A stretch of 19,232 nucleotides of DNA from JBBAEA01 sp041656175. Its GTDB lineage: Bacteria; Myxococcota_A; Bradymonadia; UBA4248. A program made the position numbers and the translations under genes. Location: contig JBBAEA010000066.1 of NCBI GenBank assembly GCA_041656175.1, positions 1-19,232 of the forward strand. Reading direction: 5' to 3'. The notes under the pieces were generated by a model, which saw nothing but the letters and a program-made list of their open reading frames with translations, was not told the origin of the DNA and searched no databases. Positions 7,571 to 14,466 of the stretch are shown in pieces (the first letter of the stretch is position 1; each line of letters starts with the position of its first letter).

Positions 7571-8680
7571 ATGTTGGCTCCCATAGAAAATGCAATTGCC
7601 GCGCTAGCGCGAGGCGAAATGGTGATTTTGGTCGATGACGAAAACCGCGAAAACGAAGGGGATTTGTGCATGCTCGCAGAATGCGTGCGGCCCGAAGACA
7701 TTAACTTTATGGTTACACACGGGCGAGGCTTAATCTGCCTGAGCATCACGGAGCAGCGCGCGCAGCACTTAGGGCTTGCCCCCATGGTTGCCGACAATAC
7801 GAGCCGCTTTCGAACGGGTTTTACGGTGAGTATCGAAGCCGCAGAGGGTGTAAGTACGGGTATTTCCGCGCGTGACCGAGCCCATACGATACGCGTAGCC
7901 AGCGCGGTGGATGCGCGCAGCAGCGACCTGGCGAGGCCGGGACATATCTTCCCCATTATTGCGCGCAAGGGCGGGGTGCTGGTGCGGGTTGGACAAACCG
8001 AGGGAAGTGTAGATTTAGCAAGACTTTGCGATGCAAAGGTACACGCAGGCGTGATTTGCGAAATTATGAACGAAGACGGAAGCATGGCGCGAATGCCCGA
8101 TCTGGAAGTTTTTGCCAAGAAACACAATCTGCCGATCATCAGCGTCGCGGATATTATCGCATACCGTTTGCGGACGGAGAGTTTACTACAGGAGTGCTCT
8201 AGGACGATCGTAACACACGGAATGGCGAGTGGCTTTACGGCGCATGTGTTTCGCAGCTTGATCGATGATAGTCAGGTACTCGCGCTGAGTATTGGCTTAG
8301 AGAAAAAGGGGCTAACGCCTCTTGTGCGCGTGCACGCGGGTTCACTTTGGAGGGACTGTTTCGAGTTTGTGAAAGATTCAAGTATTCGCGAATATCTTCG
8401 CAGAATACGCGAAGAAAACTCGGGTGTCTTCGTATATTTGAGCGATTCATTGCCAGATCTTAGTGAAATATTCTGTGAAATAAGTAATAAGAGAAGCGAT
8501 GATGATATCAATCGCCCTGCACAAGATACGAGAATTTACGGCATTGGCGCCCAATGCTTGCGAGCTTTGGGAATCAGCGACATGCGACTACTCACCGATA
8601 GCCCGCGAAAACTCGCTGGTTTAGAGGGCTTTGGGCTTCACATCATTGAGCATCTTGCCATGGACGCACATAATGGTTAG
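7571..8680 (+). CDS. ribBA: RibBA-like protein: 3,4-dihydroxy-2-butanone 4-phosphate synthase with degenerate GTP cyclohydrolase II domain
   Basis: Expected to make 3,4-dihydroxy-2-butanone 4-phosphate from ribulose 5-phosphate. The ATG at 7571 (AAAGGA upstream) gives 369 residues. The RibB half (1-~205) shows the acidic motif DDENRENEGDL, TGFTVSIEAAEGVSTGISARDR and RPGHIFP. The usual HTEA motif reads QTEG, so a His known as a metal ligand in the family is Gln. The C-terminal half is recognisably RibA-related by PLVRVH and YGIGAQCLRALG...LLTDSPRKLAGLEGFGL. However, the zinc motif CxxGDxxxSxxCDC is replaced by GSLWRDCFEF, so GTP cyclohydrolase II activity is unlikely. Degenerate RibA halves are known in other bacteria. 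The RibB activity is probable but not certain. Confidence 0.88.
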   Translation: MLAPIENAIAALARGEMVILVDDENRENEGDLCMLAECVRPEDINFMVTHGRGLICLSITEQRAQHLGLAPMVADNTSRFRTGFTVSIEAAEGVSTGISARDRAHTIRVASAVDARSSDLARPGHIFPIIARKGGVLVRVGQTEGSVDLARLCDAKVHAGVICEIMNEDGSMARMPDLEVFAKKHNLPIISVADIIAYRLRTESLLQECSRTIVTHGMASGFTAHVFRSLIDDSQVLALSIGLEKKGLTPLVRVHAGSLWRDCFEFVKDSSIREYLRRIREENSGVFVYLSDSLPDLSEIFCEISNKRSDDDINRPAQDTRIYGIGAQCLRALGISDMRLLTDSPRKLAGLEGFGLHIIEHLAMDAHNG

Positions 8681-8736
8681 ATTGCCTTGCGGACGGGGGG
8701 GGGGATATTTTTGACAGTAAAAGAGGAAATGAAATA

Positions 8737-9201
8737 ATGATCAGCATCAACGAAGGGAAGCTCAACGCCGAGGGGCTGCGCATAGGCATTGCGCTTGCGC
8801 GGTTTAACAGTTTTATTACCGAACGACTTCTTGACGGCGCGATTGATGCGCTCGTTCGCCACGGCGCAGCGCGCGAAAACATCGATGTTTACAAGGCGCC
8901 CGGCTGCTTTGAAATACCGCTCTTGGCTCAAAAGTTAAGTGAAACAAAGCGCTACGATGCCATCATATGTCTTGGCGCGCTTATTCGTGGTGCAACGCCA
9001 CACTTTGATTACATCGCCGCCGAATCCGCTAAGGGCATTGCGCAGTGTTCTCTCAAATCGGGTACACCCATTTCCTACGGCATTATTACCACCGACAACC
9101 TTGAGCAGGCTATAGACCGTGCTGGCGCCAAAGTCGGAAACAAGGGCGCGGAAGCCGCAATGGCGGCTGTTGAGATGGTTAATGTTCTAAAACTCGTATA
9201 G
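8737..9201 (+). CDS. ribH: 6,7-dimethyl-8-ribityllumazine synthase
   Basis: Condenses 5-amino-6-ribitylaminouracil with 3,4-dihydroxy-2-butanone 4-phosphate, forming the substrate of riboflavin synthase. The protein is 154 residues, normal for the family. Visible landmarks are ALARFNSFI (substrate binding), KAPGCFEIPL, the glycine-rich GALIRGATPHFDYIAAESAKGI with the catalytic His, and GIITTDNLEQAIDRAGAKVGNKGAEAA near the end. AGAGGA lies about 10 nt before the ATG. It is 56 bp downstream of ribBA and 155 bp upstream of nusB, and is probably co-transcribed with both. A capsid-like 60-mer or pentamer assembly is usual for the family; which applies here is not visible. Confidence 0.96.
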   Translation: MISINEGKLNAEGLRIGIALARFNSFITERLLDGAIDALVRHGAARENIDVYKAPGCFEIPLLAQKLSETKRYDAIICLGALIRGATPHFDYIAAESAKGIAQCSLKSGTPISYGIITTDNLEQAIDRAGAKVGNKGAEAAMAAVEMVNVLKLV

Positions 9202-9356
9202 CGCACAAAGACTGAGCCACTACATATTGCTGCCAACAAAAGCCAAAGCTAGCGCGTTTACCATCAATACTTATGCAGAGCCCAGCTTCCTCCCCAAACT
9301 GGGCAGTCGCAAACTTTGGCTTGCTGGCCAAAGGATAGGGAAATCCAAAGAGAACG

Positions 9357-10298
9357 ATGCAAGATAAAAAGCAAAAACCACAGACATGGAACGTACAAAA
9401 ACCCGACGAAGCCTTTGTTTTAAGCCGTGATGCGGCAGCTGCGTGGTTCTATGCGCTAGAGTTCGAAGCACAGCAAGATCGCGAACAACTCAAAGACTTA
9501 TTGCTGGAATGCTTTCCCAACGTCGATTACGAGGAGGTAAAAGCCCTTGTCTTGCGCTTATCGCCATACAACGACGTTTCGGACGAACTCATCAACGAGT
9601 TGCTTCGCGAAATAACAGGTCCGAACGATGCGATACTGCCGTATAGAGTGGCGATGTTGCGTGTACTTGTTATAGATTTCTTCTCACAGCTCAAGAGCCC
9701 ACGTGCGATACTCGCAGAAGATGGCACTTTGCGCGTTAGTCGTTTTTTAGATGAAAAATGGCGAGGTACTACGCGCAATATTTGCCAAAACCTCGCAGGA
9801 CAACGAACAAAATTGCGCAAACACGTCCGTAGCTTAACGCTCGCGATGGGTTACGCACTACACTACAGACCGCATTCGTCGCTAGATCTCATTACACACA
9901 ACATCGTCGAAGTACTCTACCCAAGTAAAGAAAACGACAACGATCTCGACCTCTTCCCAATGCTAGGGCTTTGGAAAGAAGATGAACTCAACGCGCGAGG
10001 ACGCCTAGCTCTCCTACTCGCCGCGGGCTTGTTAGAGAAGGTCTTTGAGTACATTGACGAAATCGACAAAGAACTCCAAAAAGCTAGTACACGCTGGCGC
10101 CTCTCGCGTATTTCGACCGTTGATCTGATGATCCTGAGGATCGCTTCCTACGAAATTCTTTTCGAGAAAGCCGCGTCACCACGCATCTTAATTAGTGATG
10201 CAGTAGATTTAGCCAAAGAATATGGCGCCGAACAGAGTAAAAACTTCGTTAACGGGATCCTTCAGCAAGTCTGCACAAACAACGAAATTTCGTCTTAA
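9357..10298 (+). CDS. nusB: NusB-family transcription antitermination protein, apparently a fused tandem pair
   Basis: NusB binds boxA RNA with S10 in rRNA antitermination complexes. The C-terminal part (about 151-307) is a good NusB domain, with RLSRISTVDLMILRIASYEILFE, ILISDAVDLAKEYG and KNFVNGILQQV in family order. The protein is 313 residues, about twice the usual 130-160. Residues ~22-150 look like a second diverged NusB-like copy: SRDAAAAWFYALEFEAQQ resembles a NusB N terminus, and LPYRVAMLRVLVIDFFSQLKSPRAIL lines up with the C-terminal ISTVDLMILRIASYEILFEKAASPRIL. The start at 9357 has AAGAG upstream. The ribH-nusB order is common in bacteria. The duplication is my alignment by eye; the NusB assignment of the C-terminal half is firm. 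Confidence 0.88.
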   Translation: MQDKKQKPQTWNVQKPDEAFVLSRDAAAAWFYALEFEAQQDREQLKDLLLECFPNVDYEEVKALVLRLSPYNDVSDELINELLREITGPNDAILPYRVAMLRVLVIDFFSQLKSPRAILAEDGTLRVSRFLDEKWRGTTRNICQNLAGQRTKLRKHVRSLTLAMGYALHYRPHSSLDLITHNIVEVLYPSKENDNDLDLFPMLGLWKEDELNARGRLALLLAAGLLEKVFEYIDEIDKELQKASTRWRLSRISTVDLMILRIASYEILFEKAASPRILISDAVDLAKEYGAEQSKNFVNGILQQVCTNNEISS

Positions 10299-10393
10299 AA
10301 TCTTTTTACAAAACAGCGTAGCTACTCTATTCTATGTTGTTGGCCGTGGCAAAGTGTGCTGCGGATTCGTTGCTTTTAGCTTTAGGACTAACG

Positions 10394-10765
10394 ATGGAGT
10401 TTATTCAAAAATATTATCTTGACGTACTGCTCAAAAACTACGCTAATTATCACGGACGCATAGCGCGCTATGATTTTTGGATGTTTATTGCCTGTCACTT
10501 TGCGGCTACGCTGGTGTTGCAGATTCTTGACAGGATAATTGGTCTACCTATTTTGGCTGGTGTTTACATCCTGGCGACTTTTGTTCCTCTAATTTGTATC
10601 GGCATTCGACGCCTCCACGACATCGGAAGACCAGGTCTTCATATGCTTTTTGGACTTATCCCCATAGTTGGTTTTATTCTCATCTACTTCTATGCCCAGC
10701 CATCTGGTCCCGAGAACGAGTATGGAGCTGTCCCCAAGGTCGATCCACAAGTTCCTTCGTTTTAG
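10394..10765 (+). CDS. DUF805 family small integral membrane protein
   Basis: A 123-residue membrane protein starting at the ATG at 10394 (AGGA 8 nt upstream); a longer frame from 10334 would add 20 residues that are not in the family and is rejected. DUF805 features in order: N-terminal amphipathic segment ending NYANYHGRIARYDFWMF, membrane segments near 28-48, 52-71 and 83-101, the conserved RRLHDIGRPG (72-81) between spans two and three, and a C-terminal GPENEYG. Function of the family is not well defined; some members are linked to phage or stress responses. It lies 95 bp downstream of nusB and is followed by a terminator, so it may be the last gene of the rib-nusB unit. Confidence 0.85.
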   Translation: MEFIQKYYLDVLLKNYANYHGRIARYDFWMFIACHFAATLVLQILDRIIGLPILAGVYILATFVPLICIGIRRLHDIGRPGLHMLFGLIPIVGFILIYFYAQPSGPENEYGAVPKVDPQVPSF

Positions 10766-10892
10766 TTGCCTTTTGCGGGCTTCAAGCATAGCAGCTTCCC
10801 TGTCATGATGGACAAGACGTGTTTTTCATGCAAACGCTATGGCCAAGAGCTTGAGCTTAATAGCGGATAGGCTCTATTCAAGTTCACATTTG

Positions 10893-10926
10893 CCCCGTAT
10901 GACTAAAGCTCAATACGGGGTTTTTT
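10893..10926 (+). terminator. intrinsic terminator after the DUF805 gene
   Basis: Perfect 8-bp stem CCCCGTAT (10893-10900) / ATACGGGG (10913-10920) with a 12-nt loop, followed by six T (10921-10926). It lies 127 bp after the DUF805 stop; the stretch between holds no credible gene. Confidence 0.88.
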
Positions 10927-10967
10927 CATATTGAGAGCTTTGCATTCATCAAAATAATGAACTTAAT

Positions 10968-11282
10968 TAGAGTTTTGCGCGGGGGCTTTTTGCAAAAGAA
11001 AAAAGGTTCCTCCCGCACCCCCCTCTCTTCAATCGCGACACGGATGTCAGCGCTTGGTCGCGGCTGAGGCCGCGCGCGAAGCGGCCACAGCCTGGACGGC
11101 TGTGGCACTAAAAAGAAAGCACTCTTTTAAGCACTTTTCGAATAAAATGTCATTTCATCTTCCACCTGCCTTATTTAATTAGTATTCTTAACTTGTGCTT
11201 CTCTACAAAATATCTCATTTTGTTTAAGACTGTATCGAATTTGTAAAATTAAATTCACTATTTCTAGCCGTGCAAAGGTCTC
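10968..11282 (+). mobile_element. MITE family M, copy B, exact TSD TTAAT, with internal insertion
   Basis: Left end TAGAGTTTTGC (10968-10978) pairs imperfectly with right end GCAAAGGTCTC (11272-11282). TTAAT at 10963-10967 is exactly repeated at 11283-11287. The left hairpin is shortened by a deletion. The AT-rich core (from about 11110) matches copies A and D closely. Relative to copies C and D it carries about 79 extra bases (11031-11109) of GC-rich hairpin sequence. There is no protein gene here. Confidence 0.88.
11031..11109. repeat. GC-rich tandem-hairpin insertion within MITE copy B
   Basis: Absent from MITE copies C and D at the equivalent point. Contains CGCGGC-TGAG-GCCGCG (11059-11074) and the 9-bp perfect hairpin GCCACAGCC/GGCTGTGGC (11084-11106, 5-nt loop). 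The composition contrasts with the AT-rich core on its right. It resembles a REP-like palindromic unit, but no second copy is visible in this window. Confidence 0.6.
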
Positions 11283-11298
11283 TTAATTTCATAGCACC

Positions 11299-11373
11299 GC
11301 AATTTTTTTGCAATTTATTGCAATTTGTTGGCAAGATTGAGTTTAGTCAAAAAACGAAAAAGTTTTTGACTAA
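11299..11373. promoter_or_regulatory. phased GCAATTT repeats and 11-bp dyad upstream of a lipoprotein gene
   Basis: GCAATTT begins at 11299, 11310 and 11320, i.e. at 10-11 bp spacing, a pattern expected to bend DNA. Just downstream, TTAGTCAAAAA (11343-11353) and TTTTTGACTAA (11363-11373) form a perfect 11-bp inverted repeat around 9 nt. This may be a protein-binding or curved promoter region for the lipoprotein gene at 11444, or part of an old repeat. Function is inferred only. Confidence 0.35.
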
Positions 11374-11443
11374 CAAAGGGGGGCCTCGCGAAAAGCTCTC
11401 ATTTTTAATCACAAGTTTTCGCTACACTGCGATTTGATCCTTT

Positions 11444-12160
11444 ATGCCTAAGCCTAGAAGCAAATATCTCTTAGTCCTATTACTTATGATTGCCACTTTT
11501 GTGCTTTCTTCCTGTATGTACCGTCCACGTACACAAGAAGAGCCAGAAGTCGTTTCGCAAGGACGTAGCCGCGTCTACGATCTAGAGGGAGAAACTCTAC
11601 GTATCCGTGCCAGTGGCCGCCAACTTTGGCTGAGAAGCGCAAAGGAGCGCTATAAGCTCAGTCTACGTCATAACGGTGCCATCCTGCGACACGCTGGTGT
11701 CATTACGGCGCGTTGCCAAAAAACCAATCATGTGCGCGGCTACGACTTAGAACTAAACGGCGAGGTGGCATCGGTTTTACAGGTGAAATACGATGCGCAG
11801 AAACAAAGCTATTATTACCAAACACAGGACAATATAGGGGAAAAACTCGTTTTGCTTCAACGCAATCCGAACAGTCTAAGTTGGGAGCGCAGAGTTGCTC
11901 GACCCAAGGCGCCTACACAGTTCAATACCGCAGCGCTTTACGACACTGTATCAAAGCCCGCATTTGAGAGCGCTACCGATACTTCGCTGCCCACGCAACT
12001 GCGCAGCATATTCGATCAAAACCCTAGTTCACAAGTACAGACGCTAACAACGCTCAAAGCCATGAGACCACTACAGAGTGGCGCTATGGTACTGCTCCAA
12101 GAAAAAGAACTAGACCTCGCTACGCGCTTACTAATCGTAGGCTGCGCAAGTGCAAATTAA
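11444..12160 (+). CDS. predicted lipoprotein of unknown function
   Basis: A 238-residue protein with an N-terminal lipoprotein signal: positively charged start (MPKPRSK), hydrophobic core at 8-21 and lipobox LSSC with Cys24. The mature part begins with a charged region; residues ~40-135 look beta-rich with repeated short strands (for example LRIRASGRQLWLRSAKERYKLSL). The C-terminal part (~160-238) is more helical, with VLLQEKELDLATRLLIVGC. I do not recognise a family. The ribosome binding site is weak. It lies 72 bp upstream of a second lipoprotein gene on the same strand, so the two may be co-expressed at the envelope. Sorting to the inner or outer membrane cannot be judged. Confidence 0.72.
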   Translation: MPKPRSKYLLVLLLMIATFVLSSCMYRPRTQEEPEVVSQGRSRVYDLEGETLRIRASGRQLWLRSAKERYKLSLRHNGAILRHAGVITARCQKTNHVRGYDLELNGEVASVLQVKYDAQKQSYYYQTQDNIGEKLVLLQRNPNSLSWERRVARPKAPTQFNTAALYDTVSKPAFESATDTSLPTQLRSIFDQNPSSQVQTLTTLKAMRPLQSGAMVLLQEKELDLATRLLIVGCASAN

Positions 12161-12232
12161 GGCGAGCCCCCTTTATTTGTTTCAAATCATACACATGCTA
12201 AGCTTTGAGGGGGGAATACTCTTGGTATTAAC

Positions 12233-13513
12233 ATGAAACGTTTTCTTTATCTTTTTTTTATTATCATTTTACTACTTCTACACGGCTGCCACAGCACTGG
12301 CGCTGATACTTCGCACACAGCGATCGAGGCAAAGCCCAAGACTGTGCATATCTACGACATTGCGGACACGGTCGATGTTTGTGACGAGGCAAGCGAATAC
12401 GAGGAAGCGCCGGCTGAGGGGGCGCTTTTGCGCATCGCCGTCATTGGCGATATGAACGGGAGCTACGGAAGTAAAGAGTATCCCGAAGAACTTAGCCTTG
12501 CCATTGATCGCATCATTGCCGAGAAACCCGATCTCGTCATTAACGTCGGCGATATGGTCGCTGGCCAGAGACCAAAACTCGATTACGAGGGAATGTGGGC
12601 GGCTTTTCATAGTATAGTTACCGATCGACTCAAAGAGGCGGGCGTCCTTATGGCGCAAGTTCCCGGAAACCACGATGCCTCGGCTTACGCGGGCTATGAA
12701 AAGGAGCGCGAGATCTATATAGAGGAGTGGAACGCACGAAAGCCCGAATTAGCATACCTAGACGACAGCATGTACCCTTTGTACTACAGCTTTATACACT
12801 CGGGCGTGCTCTTTTTAGCGCTAGATGCGACTACACTTGAACCCCTCGATGATGACCAATATGCATGGTTAGAGCGAGAGCTTAAAAAAAACCAAGATGA
12901 ACTCCCGGTCGTTGTTTTTGGCCACGTACCGCTATTTCCCATTACCAGCATTAAGCCTCGAGAGATCCTACGCGATCCAAGACTACCTGTTTTATTCGAG
13001 AACTACGGCGTACAGCTCTATATTACAGGGCACCAACACGCGTACTTCCCCGCGCACCATAACGGCGTATCCTACCTACACGCGGGAGCCCTAGGCGGTG
13101 GCCCTCGCCCGCTGCGCGCAAACGCGGGCATCGCTCCCAAAACTTTGAGCTTCGTTAGCATCTACCCCAAACAAAAACCAGCCTACGAAACTTACGTGAT
13201 GGATCAAGGACAGCGCAGGATTAAACTCAACCGACTGCCAACATACTTAAAGCTGCCAAAAACTATCTTGGCACGCTACGACGTTAGTCAAGAAGATGCG
13301 CTGTTTGCCCAAAGACACTGGATAAGTGCACATCTTACGCGTTCACAAATGAAAATGTTGATCGAATCCTACAAAGCTAAAAAACTCGACTTTGAACTCA
13401 TCCCAGAGTGGGAACTTAGTTATGATGTCAACGCAGAGCTTGAACACAGCTTCGTCGAGATAGAAGAAAACCCCATATTTAACGAACCCGCATACCGCGA
13501 ACTTATACGCTAG
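12233..13513 (+). CDS. calcineurin-like metallophosphoesterase lipoprotein
   Basis: A 426-residue protein with a lipoprotein signal (hydrophobic 4-17, lipobox LHGC, Cys19), so the catalytic domain should face the periplasm or lie outside. Metallophosphoesterase motifs appear in order: GDMN (Asp73, Asn75) in place of the common GDxH, GDM (Asp107), GNHD (Asn146, His147), VFGH (His231) and GHQH (His267, His269). About 120 C-terminal residues after the core are acidic or charged and unassigned. Substrate cannot be predicted; purple-acid-phosphatase-like or nucleotide-releasing activity is possible. A G-run lies about 20 nt upstream, but there is no well-placed Shine-Dalgarno. It is followed by a MITE. 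Confidence 0.86.
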   Translation: MKRFLYLFFIIILLLLHGCHSTGADTSHTAIEAKPKTVHIYDIADTVDVCDEASEYEEAPAEGALLRIAVIGDMNGSYGSKEYPEELSLAIDRIIAEKPDLVINVGDMVAGQRPKLDYEGMWAAFHSIVTDRLKEAGVLMAQVPGNHDASAYAGYEKEREIYIEEWNARKPELAYLDDSMYPLYYSFIHSGVLFLALDATTLEPLDDDQYAWLERELKKNQDELPVVVFGHVPLFPITSIKPREILRDPRLPVLFENYGVQLYITGHQHAYFPAHHNGVSYLHAGALGGGPRPLRANAGIAPKTLSFVSIYPKQKPAYETYVMDQGQRRIKLNRLPTYLKLPKTILARYDVSQEDALFAQRHWISAHLTRSQMKMLIESYKAKKLDFELIPEWELSYDVNAELEHSFVEIEENPIFNEPAYRELIR

Positions 13514-13545
13514 CACTCCCCCATACAGCATTACGTATTTCTTTT

Positions 13546-13786
13546 GAGTTTGCGCGGGGGGAACCTTTTTTCTTTTTGCAAAAGAAAAAAGGTTCCCCCC
13601 GCACCCCCCTCCTAAAAAGAAAGCACTCTTTTAAGCGCTCTTCAAATATAATGTCATTCTATCTTCTACCTGCCTTATTTGACTAGCATTGTTAAGTAAT
13701 GCTTCTCTACAAAATGTCTTATTTTGTTTAAAACTGTATAGGATTTGTAAAATTAAATTCACCATTTCTAGCCGCGCAAAAGTCTC
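13546..13786 (+). mobile_element. MITE family M, copy C, with intact long hairpin
   Basis: The left end carries a perfect 23-bp inverted repeat, 13554-13576 with 13580-13602, around a 3-nt loop. The AT-rich core follows and ends GCAAAAGTCTC (13776-13786). The left terminal repeat is shortened (GAGTTTGC), and no clear target duplication is visible. The core is the most diverged of the four copies. The hairpin starts 40 bp after the metallophosphoesterase stop and could act as a transcription barrier. Confidence 0.8.
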
Positions 13787-13804
13787 CAATTTTCACATTG
13801 TTCA

Positions 13805-13841
13805 GAGCTTCCCTTGCTTCACGCAGCTAGCCGCTTTGGAT
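13805..13841 (+). repeat. 37-bp direct repeat, copy 1
   Basis: Matches 14011-14047 at 35 of 37 positions, the difference being a swapped GC/CG pair. It contains GCAGCTAGCCGC and begins with the recurring TCAGAGCTTCC motif. Copy 2 forms the end of the hsp20 gene. Confidence 0.8.
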
Positions 13842-13913
13842 ACTGTGAACTATTTACGGGGCTCTTCCCCACGCCCCCGCTTCTTTTGGTGGAAGCCTGC
13901 ATTTGTGTAGAGC

Positions 13914-14018
13914 ATTGATTTCATTGATCTTTATGGTAAATGCTCGCCAGTTTTCTTGCTTTAATCAAGGGCAGCTTTGAAACCTGCCCTTACGCATTTT
14001 GTATTAATCAGAGCTTCC
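13914..14018 (+). repeat. repeat family E, copy 1 (105 bp)
   Basis: Closely matches 15308-15412 over the same length and, in its right part, 18902-18962. It contains an 8-bp hairpin AAGGGCAG (13967-13974) / CTGCCCTT (13984-13991) and ends ATTAATCAGAGCTTCC. It lies downstream of the minus-strand hsp20 gene, so the hairpin may help end that transcript, though no T-run follows it. No gene is seen between 13514 and 14032. Confidence 0.75.
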
Positions 14019-14047
14019 CTTCGTTCACGCAGCTAGCCGCTTTGGAT
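14011..14047 (+). repeat. 37-bp direct repeat, copy 2, overlapping the hsp20 3' end
   Basis: Same sequence as 13805-13841 apart from two bases. It provides the TAG stop and the last codons (Q-S-G) of the hsp20 gene on the minus strand, so the repeat may have reached the gene end by insertion or recombination. Confidence 0.75.
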
Positions 14048-14392
14048 CTGGATCCTCTGTGGCTTACTCTCCACAGGCTTAGCGAGCATAAGAGTTAGCA
14101 CACCATCTTTATAATCGGCGCGAATCTTCTCGGCATCGATACCGCGCATAACGCGGAATTTTCGAGCAAAAGCCCTAGGATACAAACCCTCTACATCACT
14201 TTGGGCTTCTACCGTCAGCATGTCCCTATCCAAAGACACGCTGATATCTTCAATCTCTAGACCTGGCAGATCCGCTCTAACCATAAAATCATCCTTGAGT
14301 TCTAGAATATCGACTTGTGGAAAAACCGTCTGGACCTTCACCTCGGGTTTCATCTCAGTATTATCTTCTTTAACCATATTCTCAGACATCAT
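14033..14392 (-). CDS. Hsp20/alpha-crystallin small heat shock protein (downstream copy)
   Basis: ATP-independent holdase chaperone expected to bind unfolding proteins in oligomers. The start at 14392 (MMSEN) is chosen because AGGAG lies 5 nt upstream; the longer frame adds 10 non-family residues. The protein is 119 residues. The alpha-crystallin domain covers ~25-115, with VDILELKDDFMVRADLPGLEIEDISVSL, a weak version of the A-x-x-x-n-GvL motif in ADYKDGVLTLMLAKP, and a C-terminal PQRIQIQ, the IxI-type tail. The last few codons and stop fall in a 37-bp repeat also present at 13805-13841. It follows another Hsp20 gene by 74 bp. Confidence 0.9.
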   Translation of the reverse strand: MMSENMVKEDNTEMKPEVKVQTVFPQVDILELKDDFMVRADLPGLEIEDISVSLDRDMLTVEAQSDVEGLYPRAFARKFRVMRGIDAEKIRADYKDGVLTLMLAKPVESKPQRIQIQSG

Positions 14393-14414
14393 AACATCTC
14401 CTATATATCTTTTA

Positions 14415-14429
14415 TCGTGCAATGCACGA
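14415..14429. promoter_or_regulatory. dyad TCGTGCA-A-TGCACGA between the hsp20 genes
   Basis: A perfect 7-bp inverted repeat with one central base, 22 bp upstream of the start of the downstream hsp20 gene and before its ribosome binding site. A 1-nt centre does not suit an RNA hairpin, so a protein operator is more likely. It does not match the CIRCE or sigma-32 consensus I know. Candidate only. Confidence 0.35.
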
Positions 14430-14466
14430 ATAATGTTAACAATCTTAATACAGCGCTAGGCTACTT

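Noticed and set aside
8709..8716. TTGACA as a -35 box for ribH
   Set aside because: A -10 box at normal spacing would fall on the start codon and none is present.
10805..10870. 21-codon frame with a CxxC (CFSCKRYG) after the DUF805 gene
   Set aside because: Too short, no ribosome binding site and no family; the stretch may be only the 3' untranslated part before the terminator.
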